NCBI GenBank assembly: GCA_005880985.1 | Contig: VBIQ01000013.1 | Coordinates: forward strand, 62,001 to 126,000 | From: Chloroflexota bacterium | GTDB taxonomy: Bacteria > Chloroflexota > Dormibacteria > Aeolococcales > Aeolococcaceae | Direction: 5' to 3' | Length of the DNA stretch: 64,000 nucleotides | Part shown: one piece after another, positions 34,655 to 43,333 of the stretch | Position numbering within the stretch: the first letter of the stretch is position 1 | How the letters are laid out: each line of letters begins with the position of its first letter | Made by a program: the position numbers and the translations under genes | Notes under the pieces: model-generated | What the model was told of the DNA's origin: nothing | Database searches by the model: none | What the model saw: the letters and a program-made list of their open reading frames with translations, nothing else

Positions 34655-35518
34655 ATGCCCGAGCTTCCCGAGGTCGCAGCCCTGGCCCGCGACCTGGCGT
34701 CGCGGCTCGGTGGTCGCAGCGTCGCCGCCGTCTCGCTCCGCTCCTTCGCCGCCCTCAAGACCTACGACCCGCCGCTGCAGGCGCTGGTCGGCGCCACCAT
34801 CGCCGGCTGCACCCGTCGCGGCAAGTTCCTGGCGATCGAGGCCGGAGAGCTGCACCTGGTAATCCACCTCGCCCGCGCCGGTTGGGTGCGCTGGCACGAG
34901 CAGCTCGCCGTCGACGGTGCGCCGGCGCGGCGCAGCCCGGTGGCGCTGCGGGTGCGGCTGGACAGCGGCGCCGGCTTCGAGGTCACCGAGCAGGGCACCG
35001 AGAAGCGCCTCTCCCTCTACCTGGTGCGCTCGCTGGACGAGGTCCCCGGGATCGCCCGGTTGGGGCCCGATGCGCTCGATCCAGGATTCGACACAGCGGC
35101 CCTGTCCGAGGTGCTGGGCAGCGCGGGAACCCAACCGTTGAAGAGCATGCTCACCGACCAGGAACTGCTCGCCGGGGTCGGCAACGCCTACTCCGACGAG
35201 GCGCTGCACGCCGCCCGCCTGTCACCGTACCGGCGTGCCGGCAGCCTCGACGACGCCGAGGTCGAGCGGCTCCACGCCGCTCTGACCGGCGTGCTCCGAG
35301 ATGCGGTCAGCCGCAGCGACGGCCTTCGCGCCAGCGAGCTCAAGGGGGAGAAGCACGCGGGGATGCGCGTCCACGGGCGGACCGGTCAGCCCTGCCCCGT
35401 GTGTGGCGACACAATCCGCGAGGTGGCGTTCTCCAGCCGCTCGTTCCAGTACTGCCCGACCTGTCAGACCGGCGGCAAGGTGCTCGCCGACCGGCGGCTC
35501 TCCCGGCTGCTGCGCTAG
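34655..35518 (+). CDS. Fpg/Nei family DNA glycosylase
   Basis: 287 aa; base-excision repair glycosylase/AP lyase. The invariant N-terminus MPELPEV has the catalytic Pro2 and Glu3; a Lys is in RRGKFLAIE. The helix-two-turn-helix is at LLAGVGNAYSDEALHAARL, and the C-terminal zinc finger is CPVCGD...YCPTCQTGGK. The finger's last residues (TGGK rather than QGR) and the ALKTYDPP region place it among actinobacterial Fpg/Nei relatives, so exact base specificity is uncertain. CACGAT ends 6 nt before the ATG. Confidence 0.9.
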   Translation: MPELPEVAALARDLASRLGGRSVAAVSLRSFAALKTYDPPLQALVGATIAGCTRRGKFLAIEAGELHLVIHLARAGWVRWHEQLAVDGAPARRSPVALRVRLDSGAGFEVTEQGTEKRLSLYLVRSLDEVPGIARLGPDALDPGFDTAALSEVLGSAGTQPLKSMLTDQELLAGVGNAYSDEALHAARLSPYRRAGSLDDAEVERLHAALTGVLRDAVSRSDGLRASELKGEKHAGMRVHGRTGQPCPVCGDTIREVAFSSRSFQYCPTCQTGGKVLADRRLSRLLR

Positions 35519-35521
35519 AAG

Positions 35522-36289
35522 CTAGAGAACCTTCGACAGGAAGGTGCGGGTGCGCTCCTGTTTCGGGTTGGCGAGCATCTCGCGCGGCGGGCCGGCCTCG
35601 ACCACCACGCCGCTGTCCATGAAGACGAGGGAGTCGCCGACCTCGCGGGCGAAGCTCATCTCGTGGGTGACGACCACCATGGTCATGCCGTCCTCGGCCA
35701 GCTTGCGCATCACGTCGAGCACGTCGCCGACCAGCTCCGGGTCGAGCGCCGAGGTCGGCTCGTCGAAGAGCATCAGCTTGGGCTGCATCGCCAGTGCCCG
35801 GGCGATGGCGACCCGCTGGCACTGGCCTCCCGAGAGCTGCCGGGGATACGCGTCCACCTTGTCGGCCAGTCCCACTCGCGCCAGCAGCGTCTTGGCGCGG
35901 TCGACCGCCACCGACTTCGAGTCCCCCTTGACCCGCATCGGTGCCAGGACGATGTTCTCCAGGGCCGTCATGTGCGGAAAGAGATTGAAGCTCTGGAACA
36001 CCATCCCGATCTCCGACCGCTTGTGGCAGACCTCGGCGTCGCGCAGCTCGTAGAGCTTGTCGCCGCTCTGCCGGTAGCCGACCAGCTCACCGTCGACCGA
36101 GAGGCGGCCCCCGTCGATCTTCTCGAGGTGGTTGATGCAGCGCAGGAAGGTGCTCTTGCCCGAGCCGGACGGGCCGATGAGACACATCACCTCGCGCGGT
36201 GCCACCTCGAGATCGATGCCGCGGAGCACCTCGAGGCGGCCGAAGCTCTTGCGCACCTGCTCGGCGCGCACCATCGGCGCGGTGCTCAC
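35522..36289 (-). CDS. polar amino-acid ABC transporter ATP-binding protein
   Basis: 255 aa, GlnQ-type ATPase of a polar amino-acid importer. Walker [11 protein letters not shown]-loop in [17 protein letters not shown], signature [15 protein letters not shown], Walker [13 protein letters not shown], and H-loop [12 protein letters not shown]. The signature has Cys where Gln is usual (GGQQQR), a mild oddity. The GTG start overlaps the permease stop (GTGA). Confidence 0.92.
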   Translation of the reverse strand: MSTAPMVRAEQVRKSFGRLEVLRGIDLEVAPREVMCLIGPSGSGKSTFLRCINHLEKIDGGRLSVDGELVGYRQSGDKLYELRDAEVCHKRSEIGMVFQSFNLFPHMTALENIVLAPMRVKGDSKSVAVDRAKTLLARVGLADKVDAYPRQLSGGQCQRVAIARALAMQPKLMLFDEPTSALDPELVGDVLDVMRKLAEDGMTMVVVTHEMSFAREVGDSLVFMDSGVVVEAGPPREMLANPKQERTRTFLSKVL

Positions 36290-37284
36290 CGCGGGCCTCC
36301 GACCCTGCCCGGAGGGATAGTGGGTGGCGGCGGAGCCGGCGGCGGCGCGTGGAAGGTGAAGAGGTAGCGGCGAAGCCGCTGCAGCGGGGTGGGCGGCAGC
36401 CCGCGGACCGCGCCGCGGGCGAAGCGCCGCTCCAGGTAGTACTGGCCTACCGTGAGCACCGAGGTGACGATCAGATACCAGAGGCTGGCGACGATCAGAA
36501 GCGGGATCTGCAAGAAGGCTCCAACCGAGCTCGGTCCCGAGTAGATGAGCTGGACTGAATAGAGAAGCTCGGTATAGGCGATGACGCTGACCAGCGACGA
36601 CGTCTTCAGCATCGAGATGGTCTCGTTGCCGGTCGGAGGGATGATCACCCGCATCGCCTGGGGCAGGACGATGCGTCGCATGATCTGGAGTCTCTTCATC
36701 CCGAGGGCCTGAGCCGCCTCGGTCTGGCCGTGCTCAACCGAGATGATCCCGGCGCGGACGATCTCGGCCATGTACGCGGCCTCGTTGAGCCCCAATCCCA
36801 GTATCGCCGCCATGAACCCCGTGATCAGCTCGTTGGTACTCCTCGAGAACGCCGGTCCATGCGGGATGCCGATGATGAATGACGGGTACAGAGCGCTGAC
36901 GAAGTACCAGAAGAGCAACTGGACGAGGACGGGCGTGCCCCGGAAGAACCAGATGTAGAGCCATGACATCCCCGCCACCACCGGATTGGGCGACAGACGC
37001 ATCACCGCCAAGACGATCCCGAGGGAGACGCCGATGGCCATGGCGATCGCCGTCAGCTTCAGAGTCTCGACCAGCCCGTCGAGCACACGACGGCTGGTGA
37101 AGTACTGCCCGACCACGTCCCAGTGGTACCTGTCCGTGGTCAGCAGGGAGTAGACCAGTCCGCCGGCGATCGCCAGAACGACGAGAGTGGCCACCCACCG
37201 GCCGGGGTGCCGAATAGGGACAGCCTTGATCGCCGATGGCCGTCCAGCCCCGGGCTCGACGACCATCGGCGGCACCACGTCCAT
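36286..37284 (-). CDS. polar amino-acid ABC transporter permease
   Basis: 332 aa with about six helices. The HisM/GlnP-type permease loop that contacts the ATPase is in [30 protein letters not shown] (in part), and [17 protein letters not shown] is the usual continuation. The N-terminal first helix lies after a Pro-rich stretch; the C-terminus is Pro-rich ([14 protein letters not shown]). Only one permease is encoded, so it presumably acts as a homodimer. Confidence 0.9.
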   Translation of the reverse strand: MDVVPPMVVEPGAGRPSAIKAVPIRHPGRWVATLVVLAIAGGLVYSLLTTDRYHWDVVGQYFTSRRVLDGLVETLKLTAIAMAIGVSLGIVLAVMRLSPNPVVAGMSWLYIWFFRGTPVLVQLLFWYFVSALYPSFIIGIPHGPAFSRSTNELITGFMAAILGLGLNEAAYMAEIVRAGIISVEHGQTEAAQALGMKRLQIMRRIVLPQAMRVIIPPTGNETISMLKTSSLVSVIAYTELLYSVQLIYSGPSSVGAFLQIPLLIVASLWYLIVTSVLTVGQYYLERRFARGAVRGLPPTPLQRLRRYLFTFHAPPPAPPPPTIPPGRVGGPR

Positions 37285-37323
37285 GGTCAGCCCACTGTCG
37301 CTCGATCGGTAGGGCGCCGACCG

Positions 37324-38259
37324 CTAGCTCGTCGCGCCGTTGACCTGGGGGTTGTTGATCGCCCCGCTCTGGATGCCCCACTTGTCGAGGATCTGGGTGT
37401 AGACCCCGTCCTTGATCAGCTCCTTGACGGCGTCGAGGACAGCCTTCGCCATCCCGTTGTTCTTGGGGATGGCGATCCCATAGGGGAAGGGCCCGTACTG
37501 CTGGCCGGTCAGCTTGAGCAGTCCCTTGGACTGCTGGACCACGTAGACGGCGACCGGAGCGTCGGCCATGCTGACATCGGCGCGGCCGCTGCTCAGCGCA
37601 AGGTTGGTTGCGTTCTGGTCGGGATAGACCTGGACGTCGACGCCTGGCTTACCCGCACTCTTGCACTTGGTGTCCTGAGCGGTGGAGTCGTCCTGTTGCG
37701 TGGTGCCTTTCTCGACCGACACCTTGTGGCCGCAGAGGTCGTCCAGCGTGTTGATCGTCGGCCCGTTCGCATTGATGAAGAAGGCGGTCTTGACGCTGAA
37801 GTAGGTGACGAAGTCGTAGGTCTTCTCGCGCTCTTTGGTGTCGGTGAACGAGGACATACCCAGGTCATACTTTCCGGACGAGAGCCCAGGCAGGATGGCA
37901 TCGAAGGTGACGTTGCTCACCTGCAGGTTGAGCCCCATCACCTGGCCGAGAGCAACCGCGAGGTCGGCGTCCATGCCGACGATCGTCTTGCCGTCCGGAC
38001 CGATGAACTCATTGGGTGGATAGGTCGCGTCCGCGGCGACGGTCAGAGAGCCCTTGCTCCTGAGGCTGCTCGGCACCTCGGAGGCGATCGAGTTCACCTT
38101 CGTCGCGGCCGAGATCGCGCCGGACGATGACGAGGAGGTGGCTCCGCCGCCGCCACCGCCGCCGCCGCCGCCGCCGCCACAAGCGGCCAGCGATCCCGCA
38201 GCGATCACGATCAGCGCCGATATGCGCCTGCTGCTGATGCCTGACATCAATGGAAACAC
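37324..38259 (-). CDS. polar amino-acid ABC transporter substrate-binding lipoprotein
   Basis: 311 aa. GTG start chosen because GAGAGGAGG lies 6 nt upstream; the ATG four codons on lacks such spacing. Lipoprotein signal ending LAACG, directly followed by a run of about twelve Gly encoded by a CCG-type microsatellite. The mature part is a family-3 solute-binding protein: LTVAADATYPPNEFIGPDGK, GMDADLAVALG, SSFTDTKERE, and a C-terminal YTQILDKWGI. The ligand is likely a polar amino acid. It leads the SBP-permease-ATPase operon. Confidence 0.92.
   Translation of the reverse strand: MFPLMSGISSRRISALIVIAAGSLAACGGGGGGGGGGGGATSSSSSGAISAATKVNSIASEVPSSLRSKGSLTVAADATYPPNEFIGPDGKTIVGMDADLAVALGQVMGLNLQVSNVTFDAILPGLSSGKYDLGMSSFTDTKEREKTYDFVTYFSVKTAFFINANGPTINTLDDLCGHKVSVEKGTTQQDDSTAQDTKCKSAGKPGVDVQVYPDQNATNLALSSGRADVSMADAPVAVYVVQQSKGLLKLTGQQYGPFPYGIAIPKNNGMAKAVLDAVKELIKDGVYTQILDKWGIQSGAINNPQVNGATS
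38144..38178 (-). repeat. CCG trinucleotide run encoding poly-Gly
   Basis: A near-perfect CCG/CGG repeat directly after the lipobox cysteine codon of the substrate-binding protein. Copy number could vary by slippage without breaking the frame. Confidence 0.7.
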
Positions 38260-38292
38260 GGTCTGCCTCCTCTCCCCTCGATGATCGCGGCG

Positions 38293-38321
38293 ATGATGGC
38301 AGCGCACCCACGGATGCGCAA
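38293..38321 (-). promoter_or_regulatory. putative promoter of the amino-acid ABC operon
   Basis: TTGCGC (38316-38321) and CATCAT (38293-38298) with 17-bp spacing, followed by a leader that contains the GAGAGGAGG ribosome site of the first gene. Confidence 0.35.
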
Positions 38322-38402
38322 GCTGGCCTCAGGTTGCGGTCAGATTATGGTCGATCCCAGGCGCCACCGCCTCACCCTGCCGGGGGATGCGCGGGGGCCC
38401 GC

Positions 38403-38408
38403 TAGAAT
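38403..38408 (+). promoter_or_regulatory. -10 element of glgP
   Basis: TAGAAT ends 6 nt before the ATG at 38415, which implies a leaderless transcript. No -35 match is evident. Confidence 0.5.
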
Positions 38409-38414
38409 CGGCTG

Positions 38415-40592
38415 ATGCCGATCGGGCGCGGCGGGGTTCCGGAAGGGGAACCCCGGCCGGTGGTTCTCCGCTGGGACGGCTCCGACGACATCGAACGCGC
38501 CGTTCACGAGCTTGCTCGCCGCGTCCCGGCGCGGCTGGCCGACCTCGCGCGCCTGGCCTACAACTACCGGTGGTGCTGGAGCCCGGAGGCGACGGCCCTG
38601 TTCACCAGCCTCGATCCACATCGCTGGCAGGCGTGCGGCGAGAACCCGATCCGCCTGCTCCAGGAGGTGTCGCCCGCCACCCTCGACCACGCCGCGCAGG
38701 ACCCCGCCACGGTGTCACGGTTGCAGACCGTGGCCGACGAGCTGGCCTCGTACCTCGCTCGCCGACCGGCCGGCGAGCAGATGCCGGCGAGCAGTCCCAT
38801 CGCATTCTTCTGCTCCGAATACGGCATCCATCGCTCGCTGCCGGTGTACTCGGGAGGTCTCGGCGTCCTCGCCGGTGACATCCTCAAGGAGGCGTCCGAC
38901 CAGGCGATCCCGCTGGTGGCGGTGGGACTGCTCTATCGCCAGGGCTACGGCCGGCAGCACGTCGACCACACCGGCTGGCAGCGCGAGTACTGGGTCGACA
39001 CCGACCCGGAACGCCTGCCTGCGGTGCTGGTCACCCACGCCGGCCTGCCCATCACCATCACCGTCGACCTCGCCGGACGCCCGGTGCAGGCGCAGATCTG
39101 GCGCGTCGACGTCGGTCGCGTGCCGCTGTACCTGCTCGACAGCGACGTACCCGAGAACCATCCCGTCGACCGCTGGATCACCTCGCGCCTCTACGTCAAC
39201 GAGCACCGCATGCGGCTGTCGCAGTACTCCCTGCTCGGCATCGGTGGACTGCGCGCGCTGCGGGCGATGGGAATCGAGCCGTCGGTGCTCCACCTCAACG
39301 AGGGCCACGCTGCGCTGGCGCCCCTGGAGCTGGCCCGCGATGCGGCGCGAGCCGGGGTTCCCTTCGACGTCGCCCTGGAGGTCGCCCGAAGCCGCACCCT
39401 GTTCACCACTCACACCCCGGTGGCCGCGGGCAACGAGACCTACGGTCCCGGCGAGGTGCTCGAGGTGCTGCGCGACTTCTTCGCCGACGATCCCCAGCGC
39501 TACCTGCAGCTTGGCCGGATCCGTCCCGACGACCACAGCGAGCCGCTGGGCATCACCGTGCTCGCCCTGCGACTCTCGTCACGCGCCAACGGCGTGAGCC
39601 GCCGGCACGGGGAGGTGGCCCGGGAGATGTGGGCCGAGCTCGGCGTTGACATCGGCCATGTCACCAACGGAGTCCACATCCCCACCTGGATGGCCCCGCC
39701 GATGCGCGCCCTCCTCGACCGGTACCTGGGGAACGACTGGCTGTCGCGCACCGCCGACCCGGCCACCTGGGAGCCGGTGGACAGCATCCCCGACCACGAG
39801 CTGTGGGCGGTGCGCCAGGAGCTGCGCCGGCGCCTCATCGACGCCGTGCGGCTGCGCGTCGTCAACGACCGTCTTTCACGCGGCGAGGCCGCTCACCTGG
39901 CCGACCGTGCCGCCCAGGTGTTCCGTGCCGACGTGATGGTGGTGGGACTGGCGCGCCGCCTCGCCACCTACAAGCGCACCGCCCTGATCGTGCGCGACCG
40001 CCACCGCTTGATGCCGCTGCTCGGCGGCGAGCATCCCATCCAGCTGCTGGTGGCGGGCAAGGCGCATCCCGCCGACGACGGGGGCAAGCGACTCGGCCAG
40101 GAGATCATGGAGGTGCAGGCCGGTCCCGATGCCACCGGACGCCTGGTCTTCCTGTCCGACTACGACATGGGGCTGGCCGCCAACATGGTCGGGGGAGCCG
40201 ACGTCTGGCTCAACGTTCCTCGCCCTCCCCTGGAGGCGAGCGGCACCAGCGGCATGAAGGCGGCGATGAACGGCGGGCTCAACCTCTCGGTCCTCGACGG
40301 CTGGTGGGCGGAGGGGTTCAACGGCGAGAACGGTTGGGGTATCGAGAGCGTGGGCGCCGACGACACCGAGCAGGACATCCACGACGCCGACGCGCTCTAC
40401 AGCCTGCTCGAGCACGAGGTGATCCCCCTCTTCCACGAGCGCGACGAGCAGGGCGTCCCGCGCGGCTGGGTGCGGCGCATGAAGGCATCGCTGCGCAGCG
40501 TGGGACCGCAGTTCAGCGCCACCCGGATGCTCCACGACTACGTGGAACGCTACGAATCGGTGCGCCGCGCCGTCGAGGGCACGCGGCTCTAG
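38415..40592 (+). CDS. glgP: alpha-glucan phosphorylase (GT35)
   Basis: 725 aa; releases glucose-1-phosphate from glycogen-type glucans. This is the shorter, archaeal/actinobacterial-type glycogen phosphorylase. Seen: FCSEYGIHRSLPVYSGGLGV, LAGDILKEASDQAIPLVAVG, THTPVAAGNETY, HVTNGVHIPTW, and the PLP-lysine region EASGTSGMKAAMNGG (Lys about residue 614). The start is set by a leaderless -10. Its TAG stop shares CTAG with the stop of the convergent cimA. No other glycogen gene is nearby. Confidence 0.93.
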   Translation: MPIGRGGVPEGEPRPVVLRWDGSDDIERAVHELARRVPARLADLARLAYNYRWCWSPEATALFTSLDPHRWQACGENPIRLLQEVSPATLDHAAQDPATVSRLQTVADELASYLARRPAGEQMPASSPIAFFCSEYGIHRSLPVYSGGLGVLAGDILKEASDQAIPLVAVGLLYRQGYGRQHVDHTGWQREYWVDTDPERLPAVLVTHAGLPITITVDLAGRPVQAQIWRVDVGRVPLYLLDSDVPENHPVDRWITSRLYVNEHRMRLSQYSLLGIGGLRALRAMGIEPSVLHLNEGHAALAPLELARDAARAGVPFDVALEVARSRTLFTTHTPVAAGNETYGPGEVLEVLRDFFADDPQRYLQLGRIRPDDHSEPLGITVLALRLSSRANGVSRRHGEVAREMWAELGVDIGHVTNGVHIPTWMAPPMRALLDRYLGNDWLSRTADPATWEPVDSIPDHELWAVRQELRRRLIDAVRLRVVNDRLSRGEAAHLADRAAQVFRADVMVVGLARRLATYKRTALIVRDRHRLMPLLGGEHPIQLLVAGKAHPADDGGKRLGQEIMEVQAGPDATGRLVFLSDYDMGLAANMVGGADVWLNVPRPPLEASGTSGMKAAMNGGLNLSVLDGWWAEGFNGENGWGIESVGADDTEQDIHDADALYSLLEHEVIPLFHERDEQGVPRGWVRRMKASLRSVGPQFSATRMLHDYVERYESVRRAVEGTRL

Positions 40593-42211
40593 TCCGCCTC
40601 CGGCGCCACCTTGAGCAGGGCGTACTCCATGGAGTCGGCGAGCGCCAGCCAGGACGCCTCGATGATGTTCGGCGAGCAGCCCACCGTGCTCCAGCGGCGC
40701 CCGTCGCGCTCGTCACCCGACTCGATGAGCACCCGGGTGACGGCAAAGGTGCCGGCCGCCTCGTCGAGGATGCGCACCTTGTAGTCGTGCAGCCGGATGT
40801 AGGCGAGCTGGGGGAAGCGCGGCACCAACGCCTTGCGCAGGGCCAGGTCGAGGGCGTTGACCGGGCCGTTGCCCTCGGCAGCGGTGTGGTGCACCTCGTC
40901 CTCGACCCGCACCTTGATGGTCGCCTCGCTGACCACGCTGCCGACGCCGCGGCGGTGCTCGACGATGGCGATGAAGTCGAGCAGCTCGAAGGGGGCGGCA
41001 TGGCCGTCGCGCATCCGGCGGATGATCATCTCGAAAGAGGCGTCGGCGCCCTCGAAGGAGTAGCCGCGGTGCTCCATCTTCTTGAGCTGCTCGACCAGGC
41101 GGCGGGTGACCGGGTCGTCCCTGTCGACGTCGATGCCGAACTCGCGCGCCTTGTAGAGCACGTTGCCGCGGCCGCTGAGCTCGCTGACCAGGACGCGGGA
41201 ATGGTTGCCGACCAGAGCGGGGTCGATGTGCTGGTAGGCGTCCTGGTGACGCATGACCGCGGCGACGTGCTGGCCGCCCTTGTGGGCGAAGGCGACCTCG
41301 CCGACGAACGGCTGCTGCGGCACCGGCGTCATGTTGGCAATCTCGGCGACGAACTGGCTGGTCTCGGTGAGATGGGTCAGCCCCTGGTCTGCCAGCGCCT
41401 TCATCCCCAGCTTGATACGCAGGTTGGGCACGATGCTGCAGAGGTTGGCGTTGCCGCAGCGCTCGCCCAGGCCGTTGATGGTGCCCTGGATCATCTCCGC
41501 GCCGGCCTCGACCGCCGCCAGGCTGTTGGCCACCGCGAGGTCGCAGTCGTTGTGGCAGTGGATGCCGATGCGCACGCCGGTGGCGGCGCCGTCGAGCCCG
41601 GCGAGGCGTTCCTGCAGCGCCCCGATGCCGTCAGCGACCTCGTGCGGCAGCCGTCCGCCGTTGGTGTCGCAGCAGACGATCCAGGCCGCTCCCGCCTCGG
41701 CGGCGGCGACGCAGGTGGCGAGCGCGTACTCGGCGTCGCCGCTGAAGCCGTCGAAGAAGTGCTCGGCGTCGAAGACCACCTCGCGGCCGCGCTCGCGCAA
41801 CCAGGCGACCGAGTCGCGGATCATCGCCAGGTTCTCCTCGCGGCTGGTGCGCAGCACCTCCTTGACCTGCCAGGCGCTCGACTTGCCGACCAGGGTGCAC
41901 ACCGGGGCGCCGCTGCTCAGCAGCGCCGCCAGGTTGGCGTCGTCGTCGCAGCTGCCGTGGGCGCGGCGGGTGGCCCCGAAGGCGGCCAGCCTGGCGTGCT
42001 GCAGCCCTTCGTGCTTCAGCGCCTCGAAGACCTCGGTGTCCTTGGGGTTGCTGCCGGGGAAGCCCGCCTCGACGTAGTCGACGGTGAGGGCGTCGAGCCG
42101 GTGGGCGATCTTCAGCTTGTCGTTCGCCGACAGCGACACCCCGAACCCCTGGGTGCCGTCGCGCAGGGTGGTGTCGTAGATGACGACGCGGCGTTCGCGG
42201 GCGCTGCTCAT
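40589..42211 (-). CDS. cimA: (R)-citramalate synthase
   Basis: 540 aa; condenses pyruvate and acetyl-CoA to citramalate, giving isoleucine without threonine deaminase. YDTTLRDGTQGFGVSLSAND opens the TIM barrel, IHCHNDCDLAVANSLAAVEAG holds the metal His pair, and GTINGLGERCGNANL is typical. The long C-terminal regulatory domain with HRGYSFEGADASFEMIIRR and the NALDLALRKAL stretch is of the CimA type, distinguishing it from LeuA. It is the last gene of the ilvB operon; its ATG overlaps the leuB stop. Confidence 0.93.
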   Translation of the reverse strand: MSSARERRVVIYDTTLRDGTQGFGVSLSANDKLKIAHRLDALTVDYVEAGFPGSNPKDTEVFEALKHEGLQHARLAAFGATRRAHGSCDDDANLAALLSSGAPVCTLVGKSSAWQVKEVLRTSREENLAMIRDSVAWLRERGREVVFDAEHFFDGFSGDAEYALATCVAAAEAGAAWIVCCDTNGGRLPHEVADGIGALQERLAGLDGAATGVRIGIHCHNDCDLAVANSLAAVEAGAEMIQGTINGLGERCGNANLCSIVPNLRIKLGMKALADQGLTHLTETSQFVAEIANMTPVPQQPFVGEVAFAHKGGQHVAAVMRHQDAYQHIDPALVGNHSRVLVSELSGRGNVLYKAREFGIDVDRDDPVTRRLVEQLKKMEHRGYSFEGADASFEMIIRRMRDGHAAPFELLDFIAIVEHRRGVGSVVSEATIKVRVEDEVHHTAAEGNGPVNALDLALRKALVPRFPQLAYIRLHDYKVRILDEAAGTFAVTRVLIESGDERDGRRWSTVGCSPNIIEASWLALADSMEYALLKVAPEAD

Positions 42212-43329
42212 GCGCGGACCCTGGCCGGATATGGCAGCAACTCGACCAACCGCTCGGTCATCGCCGCCGTCCCGAGCGCACGGTCGTCGTCGGCGCCGAG
42301 GTCGCGGGTGCGCGCCCCCAGCTCGAGCGCCTGGTCGACGGCGGCCTCGATCGCCGCCGCGGCCTCCGGCTCGCCCAGCGAGATGCGAAGGCAGAGGGCG
42401 ACGCTGAGGATGGCGGCGATCGGGTTGACGACCCCAGTGCCGGCGATGTCGGGGGCGCTGCCGTGCACCGGCTCGTACAGACCGGGACGGCGCAGGGGAT
42501 CATCACCCGGCTCGCCCAGAGAGGCGCTGGGCAGCATCCCCATCGAGCCGGCGATCATCGCCGCCTCGTCGCTGAGGATGTCGCCGAAGAGGTTCTCGGT
42601 GAGGATGACGTCGAACTGGCGCGGGTCGCGCAGCAGCTCCATGGCGGCGCTGTCCACAAGCAGGTGGGTCAGCCTCACCTCGGGGAAGTCGGCGGCCACC
42701 TCGCTGACCACCTCGCGCCACAGCCGGCTGGTGGCGAGAACGTTCTGCTTGTCGACGCTGCAGAGACGCCGCTCGCGTCCGCGCGCCAGCTCGAAGGCGA
42801 GGCGGGCAACGCGCTCCACCTCCGCCTCGCTGTAGGTGCTGGTGTCGACGGCGCTGCGCTGCGGCGGCTCGCCGCTGCGACCCTGTGGCTGCCCGAAGTA
42901 GATCCCGCCGGTCAGCTCGCGGACCACCACGAAGTCGGTGCCGACGATCACCTCCTCACGCAGGGTGGAGAACTGGGCCAGCGCGTCGATCACCCGCACC
43001 GGGCGGAGGTTGGCGTAGACGCCGAGGCCCTTGCGCAGGCCCAGCAGCCCCTGCTCGGGGCGCACCGCGGCGCGGGGGTCGTCCCATTTCGGCCCACCCA
43101 CCGCGCCGAGCAGCACCGCGTCGGCTTCGCGGCACGCTTCGACCACGCCGGCCGGCAGCGCCGACCCGTGCGCGTCGATGGCGGCGCCACCGATCGGATA
43201 CTCGGCGCGGCTGATGCTGAAGCCGTAGCGGGCTCCTACCTCGTCGAGCACCTGCAGGGCGGCGGCGACGACCTCGGGACCGACACCGTCGCCGGGGAGC
43301 ACCGCGAGGCGGTGGACGCGATCGGCCAT
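42208..43329 (-). CDS. leuB: 3-isopropylmalate dehydrogenase
   Basis: 373 aa; NAD-dependent oxidative decarboxylation in leucine synthesis. LAVLPGDGVGPEVV at the N-terminus, LLGAVGGPKWDD, VRELTGGIYFGQP, and the signature region NLFGDILSDEAAMIAGSMGMLPSASL (in part) with the metal-binding Asp residues. The same enzyme class can act on methylmalate made via CimA downstream. It lies 4 nt after leuA. Confidence 0.95.
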   Translation of the reverse strand: MADRVHRLAVLPGDGVGPEVVAAALQVLDEVGARYGFSISRAEYPIGGAAIDAHGSALPAGVVEACREADAVLLGAVGGPKWDDPRAAVRPEQGLLGLRKGLGVYANLRPVRVIDALAQFSTLREEVIVGTDFVVVRELTGGIYFGQPQGRSGEPPQRSAVDTSTYSEAEVERVARLAFELARGRERRLCSVDKQNVLATSRLWREVVSEVAADFPEVRLTHLLVDSAAMELLRDPRQFDVILTENLFGDILSDEAAMIAGSMGMLPSASLGEPGDDPLRRPGLYEPVHGSAPDIAGTGVVNPIAAILSVALCLRISLGEPEAAAAIEAAVDQALELGARTRDLGADDDRALGTAAMTERLVELLPYPARVRA

Positions 43330-43333
43330 GCGC

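Noticed and set aside
39803..42835. 1010-codon plus-strand open frame over glgP, cimA and leuB
   Set aside because: It crosses real genes on both strands and has the same low-complexity composition; no family motif.
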